A program made the position numbers and the translations under genes. The notes under the pieces were generated by a model, which saw only the letters and a program-made list of their open reading frames with translations, was not told where the DNA came from and ran no database searches. DNA of 64,000 bases, from the NCBI GenBank assembly GCA_027422505.1, contig JAPQWV010001346.1:1-64000 (forward strand), in the 5' to 3' direction. Positions 49,140 to 59,939 of this stretch are shown in pieces. Source of the stretch: Craterostigma plantagineum. Lineage: Eukaryota > Streptophyta > Magnoliopsida > Lamiales > Linderniaceae. Position 1 is the stretch's first letter. Each line of letters starts with the position of its first letter.

Positions 49140-50022
49140 TTTGTTATGAAGCAATTTCATCACTTCGGACATCCTATACGGTTCAGATTTAGGAATTTCT
49201 TTCTTAGAGGTTTCTTCCTCTTTTTGTATTATTCTTTTAATGATTTGATTTTTTAAATATGGATCATCTGTCCCTTTTAAGATTTTGAGAAGATTATTAT
49301 CAAGAACATTTACTTCTTGAAATTGAGATATAATTTGATATAAGTTATCATCATCTAATTCATATCCCGAATTATCTGTATTTTTAGAACAAGATTGTCC
49401 TATCTGACAATTTTGACATTCATCAGATTCCTGTGATGCTGAGATTTCTTCGATGATATTATTGTTTTCATCGTTTGCGGAAAATTCTGATTCACTATCA
49501 GAAATTAAAAGAATTTTTGATAATGTCTCTTTTAATTCATTGTCTATTTCGAGACTATTAATTTTCTTTTTAGTCCAGCAAGGTTTTGCTTTATGACCTA
49601 TTTTTCCGCATTTTCGGCAGACTATAGAGGGAAATTTATTTTTGTATTGATAATTTTTATTACCTTTTGAGAATTTTTATTCTCTTCTTTGGATTTTCGA
49701 TAAGAATATTTTTTAGTTTTATGTTCTCTACGAGATTGACTCGTAGAAGGGTTTTCCATGCCAAATTGACCACAGAATTCTCCTAATTGTTTCTTTTCGT
49801 CTAGAGAATGTCTCTTGATTGTTTATTTAGTTTAATTTCGTTACATAAGGCTAAACCTTCTTGTATACAGGTTCCTATTAATTTACCATAGGTATAGAAA
49901 TTATAATCGATACTCGATTCTCCTTTCCTAAGGTTATTCCTTACTCTTTCTGCAAAGAGTGAAGGTAGACCATCTATAAATTTAGATTTCCAATGAGTAC
50001 TATTCGACTCAGGGAGTTCCAT
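49140..50022 (-). pseudogene. Endogenous petuvirus-like coat protein region with zinc knuckle
   Basis: On the minus strand 50022-49801 encodes a capsid-type segment (HWKSKFIDGLPSLFAERVR). After a break, a basic stretch leads to a CCHC knuckle CRKCGKIGHKAKPCW at about 49625-49575, as in Caulimoviridae coat proteins. Then comes a long Asp/Glu/Ser-rich tail toward 49140. The knuckle would bind nucleic acid in the particle. Frame changes near 49800 and 49670 break it. A coil-forming segment (49123-48890) links it to the protease. Confidence 0.7.
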
Positions 50023-50352
50023 GACCCTACTAAGAAAAATATCTTTATACCATCTAAAGGATGTAAGTGTTTTACACCTTAGATTTTGGAGAAGGGTTCT
50101 GATATTTTCAGAATTATCAGACCATCGGCCTGTGAAATGTTCAATTATATTTAAACATAGTGTATATACAGCATTTTCGACGAATTCGCCGTTTTCTTCT
50201 TTCGAGGTAAGATAAATTTCTTCTTGATCTCATTGAGTTAAATAATTATCCTACCATCCTTTTAACTGACCAGTAAAGCCAGCAACAATCATTTTAGCAA
50301 CATCTTGATCATTATTACTATTAGTTTTGCAAATTGTACTATACATTAACAT

Positions 50353-51190
50353 TCTATGAATCATGTTAAAAATTTGTCTTCGGTATAACTGTCTAGATTC
50401 CATTCATATATACTTCTACCATTATACGAATTATTAAATGTAAATTCTTGTTCTTCGAACAAGACATCTTGGGGAGTTGGCCTAGGATAATAATATTTAT
50501 TTTGAATTGGCTTACTAGCATATTTTGTATGCTTAAGTTTATTAATTTCTTCATTGAAAGTATTTTGAATATTTTTATATTTTTCAAGTCGATCTTCAAA
50601 CTCTTCACTTAAAGTACTAAGTTTAAGATTCTTGAATTTTTCTTCAAGTAAATTTTCAATATGAGAAATCGATTTTAATTTAAAATCTGTTATTTCAGAA
50701 GGAGGCTGAATACTTGGAGAAGCGATATTAGTTTTTTGAATTTCAGCTTTATCCTTTAAAAGATGATTTTTAATATCTTTAATATAAGATGAAATTTCTT
50801 CAATATTTTTCTTAAGTAAAGAGCTTTGTTCTCCTAAAACAATAACATACATATTTGTATAATTTTGTTGTTTTAAAAGACAATTTATATGATTTATAGT
50901 AACAAGTGTTTCATTTTCAAATGATTTTTGAAAAGCATTAAAATATCTAATTTCATTTTATTTTTCCATTTGGAAACTAGATTGAGGAGGATAAATTGAG
51001 TTCAAATTTTTCCCCGTTGAAAGTTTATAATTTCTTTCAAGAACAGAAATCATATTTTTAAAATATTTTGTCAAAAACCATGGAATAAAAGATAACATTT
51101 CATTGCGTTTTGACATATCTTTATAAAATTCGTCTTGGAAAATAATTTTGTCTTCTTTATTAAAGCTTTCAAAAAACCATTTTCAAAAGA
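50353..51190 (-). pseudogene. Endogenous petuvirus-like N-terminal/linker region
   Basis: The minus-strand frame 50852-50361 encodes a Lys/Glu-rich coiled-coil segment followed by RPTPQDVLFEEQ and SIYEWNLDSYTED. This lies between the movement-protein and coat-protein regions in related viruses. Upstream (51190-50960), sequence such as FIPWFLTKYFKNMISVLERN is readable in another frame and ends at a stop near 50957. A recognisable movement protein domain is not complete in the window, so the viral copy is partial. Confidence 0.6.
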
Positions 51191-51234
51191 GTTCCCATTT
51201 GGGTAAATTAAATTATTGAAATGCCTCAATTTGA

Positions 51235-51540
51235 AATGTGCGGCGTATGAGATGTGGCGGTTGCGATGACGGAGGTGGCGGTGGCCTGCAGTGGCTGGGC
51301 TAACAGAGGTGGTGTGGCTGTGATCTCTTCAATGCGTAGGCGTAGCAGTGGCTGTGAAGTTGAGGTGCGACGGCACTGAGGTGGACGGTGGCTGTGGTGT
51401 GATGTGCAGCTGCACGGAAGCTGTAGCGTGGCTGGCTTGTGTGCTGAGAACGGCCTCGACAAGTGAGGAGAGTTGCTTGTGTTTTATTTTTTTTTGCGTT
51501 GTGTGTGTATGTGTAATGTGTATGTATCTAGTGAGCGACT
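51235..51540. other. GC-rich interior arm of the hAT element
   Basis: An abrupt change from the AT-rich viral sequence (about 51230) to GTGGCGG/GAGGTGGCGG-rich DNA marks the right edge of the viral insertion. The short ORFs here are low-complexity. Confidence 0.4.
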
Positions 51541-52749
51541 TTATTGGACTTGGAGCTTCAAGCTTTTTTTATAAATCAGGTCGGGTACCCGATAAATCCG
51601 ATCGGGTAGCATATTGCTACTCGAAACCCGACCCGAAGTATTACATCGGGTATCGGGTTTAAACCCAATACTCGATTAACCCGACTTTTCACCACCCGAC
51701 CGAGTCGGGTCGGGTACCCGAAACCCGACCTCGAATGCCCATCCCTAGGCGAAAAGACCGTGCTGTTGGGAGGCGATTTCAGACAGTTACTTCCAGTTAT
51801 ACGTAATGGTTTCAGACAAGATACGGTTGAATCAGCCATAACTAGGTCATATTTATGGCATCATTGTCGTGTGCATACTCTCACACAGAACATGAGATTA
51901 CATTATTCAGAAATAGAGTTTGCAGATTGGATTTTGCAAGTTGGCAATGGAATGCGAAAGTCGCTGCAGATATAGACGTAGAGACTATTAAGGTCCCAAA
52001 AAACATGTCTTTTGATCGTCATGGTGATATGATTCGTAGCATATGCAACTACGTATATGTTGGTTTTGAAGACAATATGACTAATCAACATTATATTAAG
52101 GAAAGAGCCGTCCTGGATAGCACGAAGTCAATGACTTCATGCTATCCATAGTACCAGGACATGAGACAGAATTCTTAAGTTCAGACAGCTTGGAATTGGA
52201 AGCTGGCGTGGAAATCAACGCAAGTACGATGTATCTAGTTGAGTTTTTAAACATGCTTGAGATTTCAGGTGTTCCAAACCACAAACTTATCCTTAAGCAT
52301 GGAATTCCTGTAATGTTATTACGGAATTTAAATCAGAGAGACGGACTGTGCAACGGAACAAGACTCATTGTATCGCACCTTGGAACAAACGTTGTTGAAG
52401 CAGAATCTTAACTGGAACGCATGTTGGCAGTAAGGTTCTAATACCAAGGATAATTATGTCTCCCTCCGACACAACCTGGCCCTTCAAACTGCGACGTAGA
52501 CAATTCCCACTTAAAGTCTGCTACGCAATGACAATAAATAAAAGTCAAGTTCAGTGCCTAAAAATGGTTGGAGTGTATCTTCCCAGTCCAGTTTTCACAC
52601 ATGGCCAACTTTACGTGGCACTATCTAGAGTTACATCACCTGTGGGAATCAGAATATTGAGCATGAAAGAAGGCGACATAGAAGACAACGAGGTTGTAAA
52701 CATGGTTTTCCATGAAGTCTTCAACAATGTTTCAGTGTCTAACAAATAA

Positions 52750-53613
52750 CAAGGTATTCTGTAGTGCTCTCACTAAGATCTGTAGAAAATTGTTGTATCA
52801 CAATATTGTTTAAAGTATGTTGTTACAATGTTATTCAGTCTTACATTCCTATTGTCGCAACCGTTCACCTTCTCACATTTTAACACGCATACATGTTAAC
52901 AAACATTAATTGACACAGACATACAGTTGTATAAAACAATATAACAGTGTTAATGTAATAGCCACGTAATATGTCCAAACTAAAGATCAACAAAGTTGAT
53001 TGGCAACAAAACAAATGAATGCATGGGGGAAATCTTATTTTCCAGATAATATGAGACAATACGTAAAAATTAATATCTAATAAAATTACAAATATAAAAT
53101 GGTCTGGAACTCAAACTAATTTAACTAATGTTGAATTAACAAGACGAGTATAACTCCACAATTAAAGGCACGACATACTGACTGCAAAACACTATTGGAA
53201 AATATCACTGTCGAAAGCTTTATAGAGACATAAATACAATTACATTATCGACTGATTTATAGAACAAATTTCTTAGAACATTTTGGCTTCTTGCTTGAGA
53301 TTCAGTTATATGCAGTTTATTTATATATAATTAAACAGAAGAACGGAATAAACCTAGGTAATAAAGTGAAATTGATTGTTCGAACATTGATTCCACATGT
53401 TAATACAATTACAAGTGGAAAACAATCAAATAGGCGGCAATGAAAGATAAATATGTCATAATAGATAATTATACCTATTTCAAGGAAAACAACAAACATA
53501 AACAAGAAAAACCTCTTCATCATTCGAGTAGCTATTAATAAATTCATTCACTCGGTAATTGGTCCATAATAACGGCGACCATTGCCATCACCACAAACAT
53601 CGAATTATTATTA
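52750..53613. other. Spacer 3' of the Helitron helicase
   Basis: AT-rich, with no recognised coding sequence. A Helitron 3' terminus (hairpin plus CTRR) was looked for here and not identified with confidence. Confidence 0.4.
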
Positions 53614-53853
53614 CTCCCTCCGTCCCAGTACCTTTATCACATAAGTTGATGGGCACGCAAATTAAGGTGACATTATTATAATAATATAGTACAATGAAAA
53701 GGTAAAAAGTGTATATTTTAACACATCTTTTAAGAATATTCAATATTATTATATTGATTGTTTGTGATAGTTTTTTGCTAAATAAGGAAAGGTGATAAAA
53801 TTATTGGGACGCCCGAAATCGAAAAGTGTGATAAAATTAGCGGCACGGAGGAG
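53614..53853. mobile_element. Stowaway MITE, decayed right end
   Basis: The left end CTCCCTCCGTCCCAGTACC follows TA. The right end reads GGCACGGAGGAG where GGGACGGAGGGAG is expected, and the TA duplication on that side is lost. It shares interior words with the 42614-42856 MITE, e.g. ATAGTTTTTTGCTA on one strand of each. Confidence 0.75.
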
Positions 53854-54148
53854 TGTTACTTAAACAACACACTATTGGCCTTCAATGAATAGAAATATTG
53901 ATGGACCTATGAACAGGCATTAGATACATAAAATCATGCACCTTATGTAAAACAAACGGAACTATTCATTTTAGGGACACATTCGTTAGCTATTACATAA
54001 TGTCCATATATTAATTTAATAATAATTAATTACGTGAAAGGAGTTATTAGTAGTGACTTTTCAGATTCCTACACATGAACTACATTATATAACACAATCG
54101 GATTTCACACATTAACCATAATTTTATGCAGAACAAATATTACCTAAA

Positions 54149-55543
54149 ATGATGAATGAAATAAGAAATTATGTTGACAACATTGTTCCGGATCTTCGTC
54201 AGGCTGCCAGACAATTTGTTGACGGGATAGAGCTTAAGATAGATACGGATGTGGAATCAGCTGCCCAAAGGTTCACTAATCTGCATGCAAGGCACAATCG
54301 CCAGATTACCGTACTAAATGATTTGACAACGAAGATCAACCAGAATTACTCTGAATTCCAACAGAGATTATCCAATATAGAGCAGACACTTGGTATGTGA
54401 ACAGTTTTTCCAGAATAGAATACAACGTTACTACATATAACTCCACATACAAATTTTTTTGACAGGAAAAATCAGGCCTACACATGGTGGCAACCAGCCA
54501 GAAGAAATCGTAACTGACAGTCCTTTAACAAAGGAACCATTACTTTTCGCAAAGAGAAAGCGCTCCAACATTTCCAAAGAATCCACGCATACTCCATTGC
54601 AGAAACGATCTAAGAACAAAACTACAAACCAATTGGACGGACTACGTTTCAGTTAGAAAAAAGTCCCGAAAGACAAAATCCTTGCCATGAATGTGAAGAA
54701 GCTCTCAAAATTGCTCCCCCGCGAATCAGCAGCAATCGGAACAATGAACCATGACGATTCTATCAATACAATATTAGGAGAAGAGCGTGGCTTCTAATTC
54801 TTCAAAGATATTATGACAAAGGGAAGTTGGCTACAACAATTATAGCATTTCGTGTTAACTGGCTTCAAATTGTTATAATATATTTTCTTCTGCAACAACA
54901 CGTAGACGAATGCTTGCGTGGATTTATCGAGAACAGGCGCATACAAAGTTCCCAAAGTCAAGGGTTTCTTTTATGAGCACAACATTTAACCAGATAATTC
55001 GACGGAACTCAAAGGTGACGGACATACAGTCCTATCCGCCATTCGCCCATAGGTATTGTTGAGAATTGGCCATATGTCCATGGCAGGAGTCGGACCTTAT
55101 AGTTATTCCAGTGAACATTAATGAGTGTCACTGGATATTATGCATTAGAAAACGATTAATATTAGTACACGACTCTGACCCTGTTGACAAGGATATGAGA
55201 TTCTTTGAAAAAGCGTTTCAAAAAACACGACTTACAATCCCATTTATTCTTCGAGACTTGCGCATGACTGACTCGATCGTGTACTTCAATCTTTACCTGA
55301 CTTCCCCCACCAGGCTATAAGGTAATACAAGTTCCTTAATGTTTGTAATCTGTAGACTTAATGCTTCGTAAAATAAATAGTCTTTTTTCAATGTGAATTA
55401 GCGGCAAATGTGGTGTATACATGATGCGATCGGCATTTTCATTGATGTTTGCAGAAAACGATGTGCATGATGTTTCACCCGAGATGATTAAGGAGTTCAG
55501 AGAACTCCTTACCGTCTCAAAATTCTTCAACAACTGGTTTTAG
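54149..55543 (+). pseudogene. Second Ulp1 (C48) protease pseudogene
   Basis: 54149-54400 encodes an 83-residue coiled-coil segment ending before a donor-like GGTATGTG. 54465-54653 adds a basic, NLS-like piece (KRKRSNISK, QKRSKNKT). The peptidase follows in broken frames: HVDECLRGFIENRR (about 54900), the catalytic His in NECHWILCI (55129-55131), Asp in VHDSD (near 55168), and the catalytic Cys in GKCGVYMM (55409-55411). It ends FNNWF at 55543. Several parts look like exons, but stops at 54976-55060 and a frame change after 55315 suggest a pseudogene. It is diverged from the 36715-39589 copy, so the two are not a simple recent duplication. Confidence 0.65.
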
Positions 55544-56841
55544 CTCTTGGGCAAAAAACTAGTAATGAACATCTTATTATTACTTCGCTATATATTACAC
55601 TATATTATGTAATTTCCAAAAATGTTTTTCGTACAATACTTTTGCCATATAAACTTATGCACTATGCTTCAATGCTCATGTTACAATAATATGACCACAA
55701 CTATCAGGCACCACGCATACTACAAATCATTGTAGCCATTCCAAACTCACCAAGCCGTATGACCGTATACTGTATATTATGTTTTAAGTATTCTTTAAAG
55801 TGTAGGTACAAAGATAATATGACAATAATTCGATATTAAACAAGATACCTAAGTTATGCCAGCAAAGGCACGATAAAATATAAGACAATGTGGATACGGG
55901 ACCTATTATGTTTAAATTGGTTGATCGTCGCTGAAATGACTGGCGTGTATGACTGTAGTCCGTGCACTCTCTTCGCATTCACATAAGGGATATTAAAGAA
56001 AACGATTTAATTAGCTAAATAGGTAGCTAACGAAGAGTAATATACAAAGGTCATTGTTTGACCACATGTCATCATAGCTCTTCAACTTCGTCAATTTTCT
56101 ATGTGAAACCCAAAAATATAGTCATAGAGAGAAAGAGAAAGAAAGATGTTGTCATCTATGGGTTTCTACTTCAGTGTTTATGCCATTTTCCTTTACCATA
56201 AATGATTCATTCCCCTTCGCCGCAAGCGGATTCTTGCACCACCAATTGGTCTAGTCTCTGTTGTTATGTTACATTTCAACGGAAAAAGAAAATCAAGGAA
56301 AAAGGAAAAGTGACTATCTTTGAACAAGGAAGCGACTCTATTAGGTGCTTTATGCAACGCGCTTTCATCTTAGTTCCAAACATATCGACAGTTGAGATCA
56401 ACTGAGGAGAAGCTGAGTGAGCTGATCGAGTTCCCCTTCCGTTCACTGAAATCAAAAGTACCCACGCACATTAACGAAGACTCCGTTTCTGGTAAGAAAT
56501 TTCTCTTTGTCTTCAACTATCAGATCGAGGAGATCTTCCAATTTACTTTCGTTTTAATTTCCTGTAGAGTGAGCTTACTCCGTTGTGGTCTTCCTTTCCT
56601 GAGTACGGATCTCCTCTTTCAGATTCCAGATTGGAGTCTGGTCTTGGAGTCGAATACATGAGCACCAGAGGTATATCCATTTTGGTTCACATGGTCATGT
56701 TCTCTTGGTCTCATTACTATTTTCTTATCGCGATTAACGTCCACATCTACACTGTCTAGCCAAGGCCCCTGGCTTGTGATATTGATTGTTGAAACTGTTT
56801 CATGTTTTATCACATAAATTTCAGATCTGGGTTTTGTTTGT
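55544..56841. other. Spacer; no convincing gene
   Basis: Short ORFs at 56202-56405 and 56392-56661 have no recognised domain. A purine-rich GAGAGAAAGAGAAAGAAAGA run lies near 56126-56145. Confidence 0.4.
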
Positions 56842-57180
56842 TTGATTATGCCCTCTGTGAAGGACTTATCGAAAATAACGACCATTGGGTCCAAGCTGAA
56901 GCGATTCTCTGGCGCCTTCCATATGTTCTATGAAATGCGTAGCTTAATCCTTCCTCTTGATGTGCACCATTTGAATTTTGCGATGAACCGCGTTGTCAAT
57001 TGGCTAAATTCACTTAGAGTCCGTTTGGATTCGTATTTGAACTCGCTGATTTCAGGCATTAGAATTTCGAAATTCGGATTTCAGCTTCGAGCTCCTGAAG
57101 CAACTCCCCTATGCATTGCAGCTTCACTGAGTGAGCTTGAGCTCGAGACTTTAGTTGCTTATGTGCTCAGCTTCGGATGA
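56842..57180 (+). CDS. Unrecognised ORF, 112 codons
   Basis: An open frame from the ATG at 56842 to a stop at 57178-57180. The product is slightly hydrophobic, with no motif I recognise. CAGCTT/CTGAGC-type words near its end (57120-57180) and the later stops suggest it may be an exon of an unknown gene or chance. TATGAGTC occurs several times just downstream (57195, 57350). Confidence 0.2.
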   Translation: MIMPSVKDLSKITTIGSKLKRFSGAFHMFYEMRSLILPLDVHHLNFAMNRVVNWLNSLRVRLDSYLNSLISGIRISKFGFQLRAPEATPLCIAASLSELELETLVAYVLSFG

Positions 57181-57815
57181 CTCTTTTCAGACTTATGAGT
57201 CGTCTTATTACTCGAATCTCAGTGCGATTGCTTGCTATGCGGAGCATTATGGATTTTCTGTTTTTAGGCATCCTTTGCAAGCTTCACGCCTTCTACTGCA
57301 TACCACCTGAAAAGAGTCTTCACTCGCACAAGCGGATGACTTTTTAGCTTATGAGTCTTTTATGACTCAATTTCCTTGCTATGCGGAGAAGTAGACGGAG
57401 TCAACTAACCTAACTCCTAAACGTGATAGAGGTGCTAAACTTAGCAACGTACTTAATGTGTTGCCTAAAACATAGCATTGAACTCCCAATTAGAGAGTGA
57501 AACTAAAGAATGTGATGATTAAACAAACTACGAGGAGTTTCTATGCAATTTTTAACCACATGTAGCTTGGTACGTTTTGTTGAACCATTGGGAGATTTTA
57601 TGCATTTTACCCTAATTCCTAATAAAAACTACATAAAATATTTCGACAAACTAGAAGTTAGCACATACAATGCATGTGCAATTTTACAGTTATTTAAAAA
57701 AATTCAATTTTAAAGTAAGGATAAAATTTTAACAAACTAAAATATTAAGGATAAAATTGTAAAAATATTTTACAGACAAATTGAAGTTTGACCACCTAAA
57801 GTCTTTTCTATAATA

Positions 57816-58130
57816 CTAGTATATTTAGCACACCCGATGTGTGTGGCTATATAAATGTATAATATTAATTTATATTAAGTTAATTTTAATATGTGAAATT
57901 ATAATATTAAGTTTAATTTTCTATTACTTTTAAGAATATAAAAAATGAATTTTGAGGGTACAATTGGGATTTAAATCAACTTCCTTAGATTTGAAAAGCT
58001 CGACAAAAATTAAATTTGTTTCAATGATATTTCGCTAAAGAAGTTGGATTGATGTTCCAATTCGTATAATAAGTTGGATTGACGTATAAGCATACATGTA
58101 ATAGCATTATTAGGGAAATAGTATTTTTAG
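57816..58130 (-). mobile_element. Helitron-like terminus cluster, first copy
   Basis: On the plus strand CTAGTATATTTAGCACACCC is followed by GATGTGTGTGGC. Read on the minus strand this is a CACACACATCGGGTGTG hairpin, about 10 bases, then CTAG|T, as at a Helitron 3' end. A similar ATAGTATTTTTAGCACACCC starts near 58117 and CTAGTATTTCTGGACACC near 58340. The 5' ends were not found, so the extents are approximate. Confidence 0.4.
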
Positions 58131-59255
58131 CACACCCTTCAATAAAATAAAATTAATTATTATTGAATAGTATTAATAAATAATATATTAAAAATAGAAT
58201 TTGTTAGTTATTATGATATTGTTGAAGGTATGTGGTTTAATAACTTTGGTTGTAAGTGTTGAAAAAATCCGTTTGGTCAATTAAGACAGACCAATTGACA
58301 GTTTTTATACATCCTAAATTCGTTATAAAAGAGTAAAGACTAGTATTTCTGGACACCTTACGTACGGCTGGGGAAATATAGCGAAATACCGATATACCGT
58401 CCTTATCGTATCGAAACGTACCGAAAATATCGAAAATTCTGGTATATCAAAGTTTTTGATAAGGTCTGATACCGTACCAAAAATTTTTGGTACGGTGATG
58501 GTGTGAATTGGTATAATTGGTATACCAAAAATTTTTAATCTTCTTAAGATTAAAAATTTTAGTATTTCAGTATAATTGGTATACCTAATATTTAAAATTT
58601 TCACACCATCACCGTAATATATTATATTATATTATTTCAAAAAATATGAAATGAATAAAACTATTATAATAAATTTATTTAGCCCATAAATTATTAACTA
58701 TACCAACTTTCTAAGATTATTAAAGCCCACCACATTTTACTTACTAAGGAGACTTGACTAAAAAATGTAAATTATTTAAGATTATTTTATGAATTAAAAA
58801 TCTTTTTATTTTGGAAAATATGGTAATAATCCATCTTATTGGGGCCTAAGGAGTTTGAATTGACCAAAAATTCGAAAACAACGAATTAACGAGTTACGTG
58901 ACACGCATGGTAAAAAACTCCCTGTGAATGGTATGATATCGTATCGAAATTTAAGGTATACCAAAATTTTCGTATGGTATTGGTATGATTTTTCTCGATA
59001 CCGAAATTTCGGTACGGTATACAGTATCACAGTTTTGGTACGGTATACCGTACCGAACCACCCCTAACCCTAAGTGTGTGCAATTAAATAATTACTTATT
59101 ATTAAATAGTTTTAATAAGTAATATTTAAAAATGGAATTTGGTAGTTATTATGAAGTAACGGAAGATACGTGGTTTAAGTCTTTTTTATTTTAATATATG
59201 TTGAAAAAATCTGCTTGTTCAATTGATACAGACCAATTGACGGTTTATCCTAGCC
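58130..59255. repeat. Direct repeat pair flanking a hAT-like element
   Basis: About 190 bp at 58140-58320 recur diverged at 59090-59255. Both contain TTAATAAATAATAT-like runs, TTATTATGA, TACGTGGTTTA/TATGTGGTTTA, GTTGAAAAAATC and CAGACCAATTGACRGTTT in the same order. They probably represent two copies of one element. Confidence 0.55.
58363..59066. mobile_element. hAT-like element with GGTATACCGTACC words
   Basis: The right end ACCGAACCACCCCTA is a typical hAT terminus in complement; the left end TACGGCTGGGGAAATA is degraded. The flanking 8-mers ACCTTACG and ACCCTAAG agree at six positions. Subterminal arms contain TACCGTACCG / CGGTACGGTA. There is no transposase. Confidence 0.5.
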
Positions 59256-59276
59256 TCTCATCCTTAATATAATGTA

Positions 59277-59640
59277 CTAGTACGTTTTCGCGCACTCTAT
59301 GCATGTGATTAAACTATATTTCTATCCTATATTATTTCTGAGATTCCTAATTTTTAGTGTTTAAGATAAACATAATTTGTTAATATAAAAGTAAAAAAAT
59401 AATGTATAAGAGTATAAGTACAATAAATAGAATTAGAAGTTATATATATATGAAAAGTATTCAATTAATTAAATTACAAATAGCAAGACTAAAATGTAAA
59501 TAAGTTCACAGACCAAATTTTGCAGTTTATAGTCACTCTAGACTAATTATATAAGAGTATAGATAAAATAGAATAGATAAGAGTATAAAAGCATAAATAA
59601 TAAGAGTATAAAAGCATAAATATTGTTTTTTTTCTCAAAG
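59277..59640. other. Helitron-like CTAGT junction and AT-rich promoter flank
   Basis: CTAGTACGTTTTCGCGCACTC at 59277 resembles the 57816 terminus but has a weak hairpin. The rest is AT-rich, with ATAAGAGTATAAAAGCATAAATA repeated in near tandem at about 59575-59625. Confidence 0.3.
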
Positions 59641-59785
59641 CGAAATCGTCGTAAGCAAAATCAAAAGTCGCTGTTCCTTAATGCATCTCATGGAACTATC
59701 TGGAACACGAATCCAGACCGCTCATTGTTTCCTATCAAAACATGACCCATTGAACGGTCAAGATTGCATCTCCACGCTCCATCGC

Positions 59786-59811
59786 GAACGTTCAGCGTAG
59801 CTGTATATATA
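59786..59811 (+). promoter_or_regulatory. HSE-like core and TATA box of the DnaJ gene
   Basis: GAACGTTC (59786-59793) fits the GAAnnTTC core of a heat shock element. TATATATAT (59803-59811) is a TATA box about 130 bases before the start codon. Further GGAAC/GAATCC words lie at 59692-59715. Heat-induced transcription by HSFs is inferred from these and from the known behaviour of the family. Confidence 0.55.
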
Positions 59812-59939
59812 TGACGAAGAAACAGCCCACTTTTTCGCAATCCCTCGGTCGACTCCTGTAATTCATCGCTATACGATCTTTTTTGGGTTGAAATTGATTT
59901 TTCTTGTTGGGCTCGAGCTTCTGTTGATTAGATCTAAGG

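Larger units (their letters stand above)
45400..51747. mobile_element. hAT-type element (6.3 kb) enlarged by a pararetrovirus insertion
   Basis: The left end TAGGGGTGGGACCGGGTCGGG and the right end (complement) TAGGGATGGGCATTCG are inverted, with CGGGTCGGG-rich subterminal arms on both sides (45410-45550 and 51575-51735). The flanking 8-mers GGTGGAAA (45392-45399) and GGCGAAAA (51748-51755) agree at six of eight positions. It interrupts the helicase between PFGG and LLGGDFRQ. No hAT transposase is seen, so it was non-autonomous. Most of its length is endogenous viral sequence (about 46.2-51.2 kb). Confidence 0.7.
41208..52749 (+). pseudogene. RepHel: Helitron Rep-helicase, decayed and split by insertions
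   Basis: The N-terminal part has CNALLWKAES and ICCGQGRVSLPPLRQAP (41260-41400), then YRIHGQNYHNIGSLLPVEG in another frame. ISELHPSFMAMQY follows near 41940 and NPHLYITITANP near 42400. The nicking centre is GLPHAHTLVWL (HUH, codons at 43083-43091) with two Tyr in KYLFKYITKG (43490-43504). The SF1 helicase part has Walker A GLGGTGKT (45050-45073), Walker B IIWDDAPM (near 45290), then, after a 6.3-kb insertion, LLGGDFRQLLPVI (51764 on) and QLYVALSRVTSP (near 52606). It would nick and unwind DNA for rolling-circle transposition. Several frameshifts, stops and three insertions inactivate it. Confidence 0.85.

Noticed and set aside
51226..51662. Ser/His/Pro-rich and Cys-rich ORFs in the GC-rich hAT arm
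   Set aside because: They are low-complexity translations of GGTGGCGG-type repeats with no family features.
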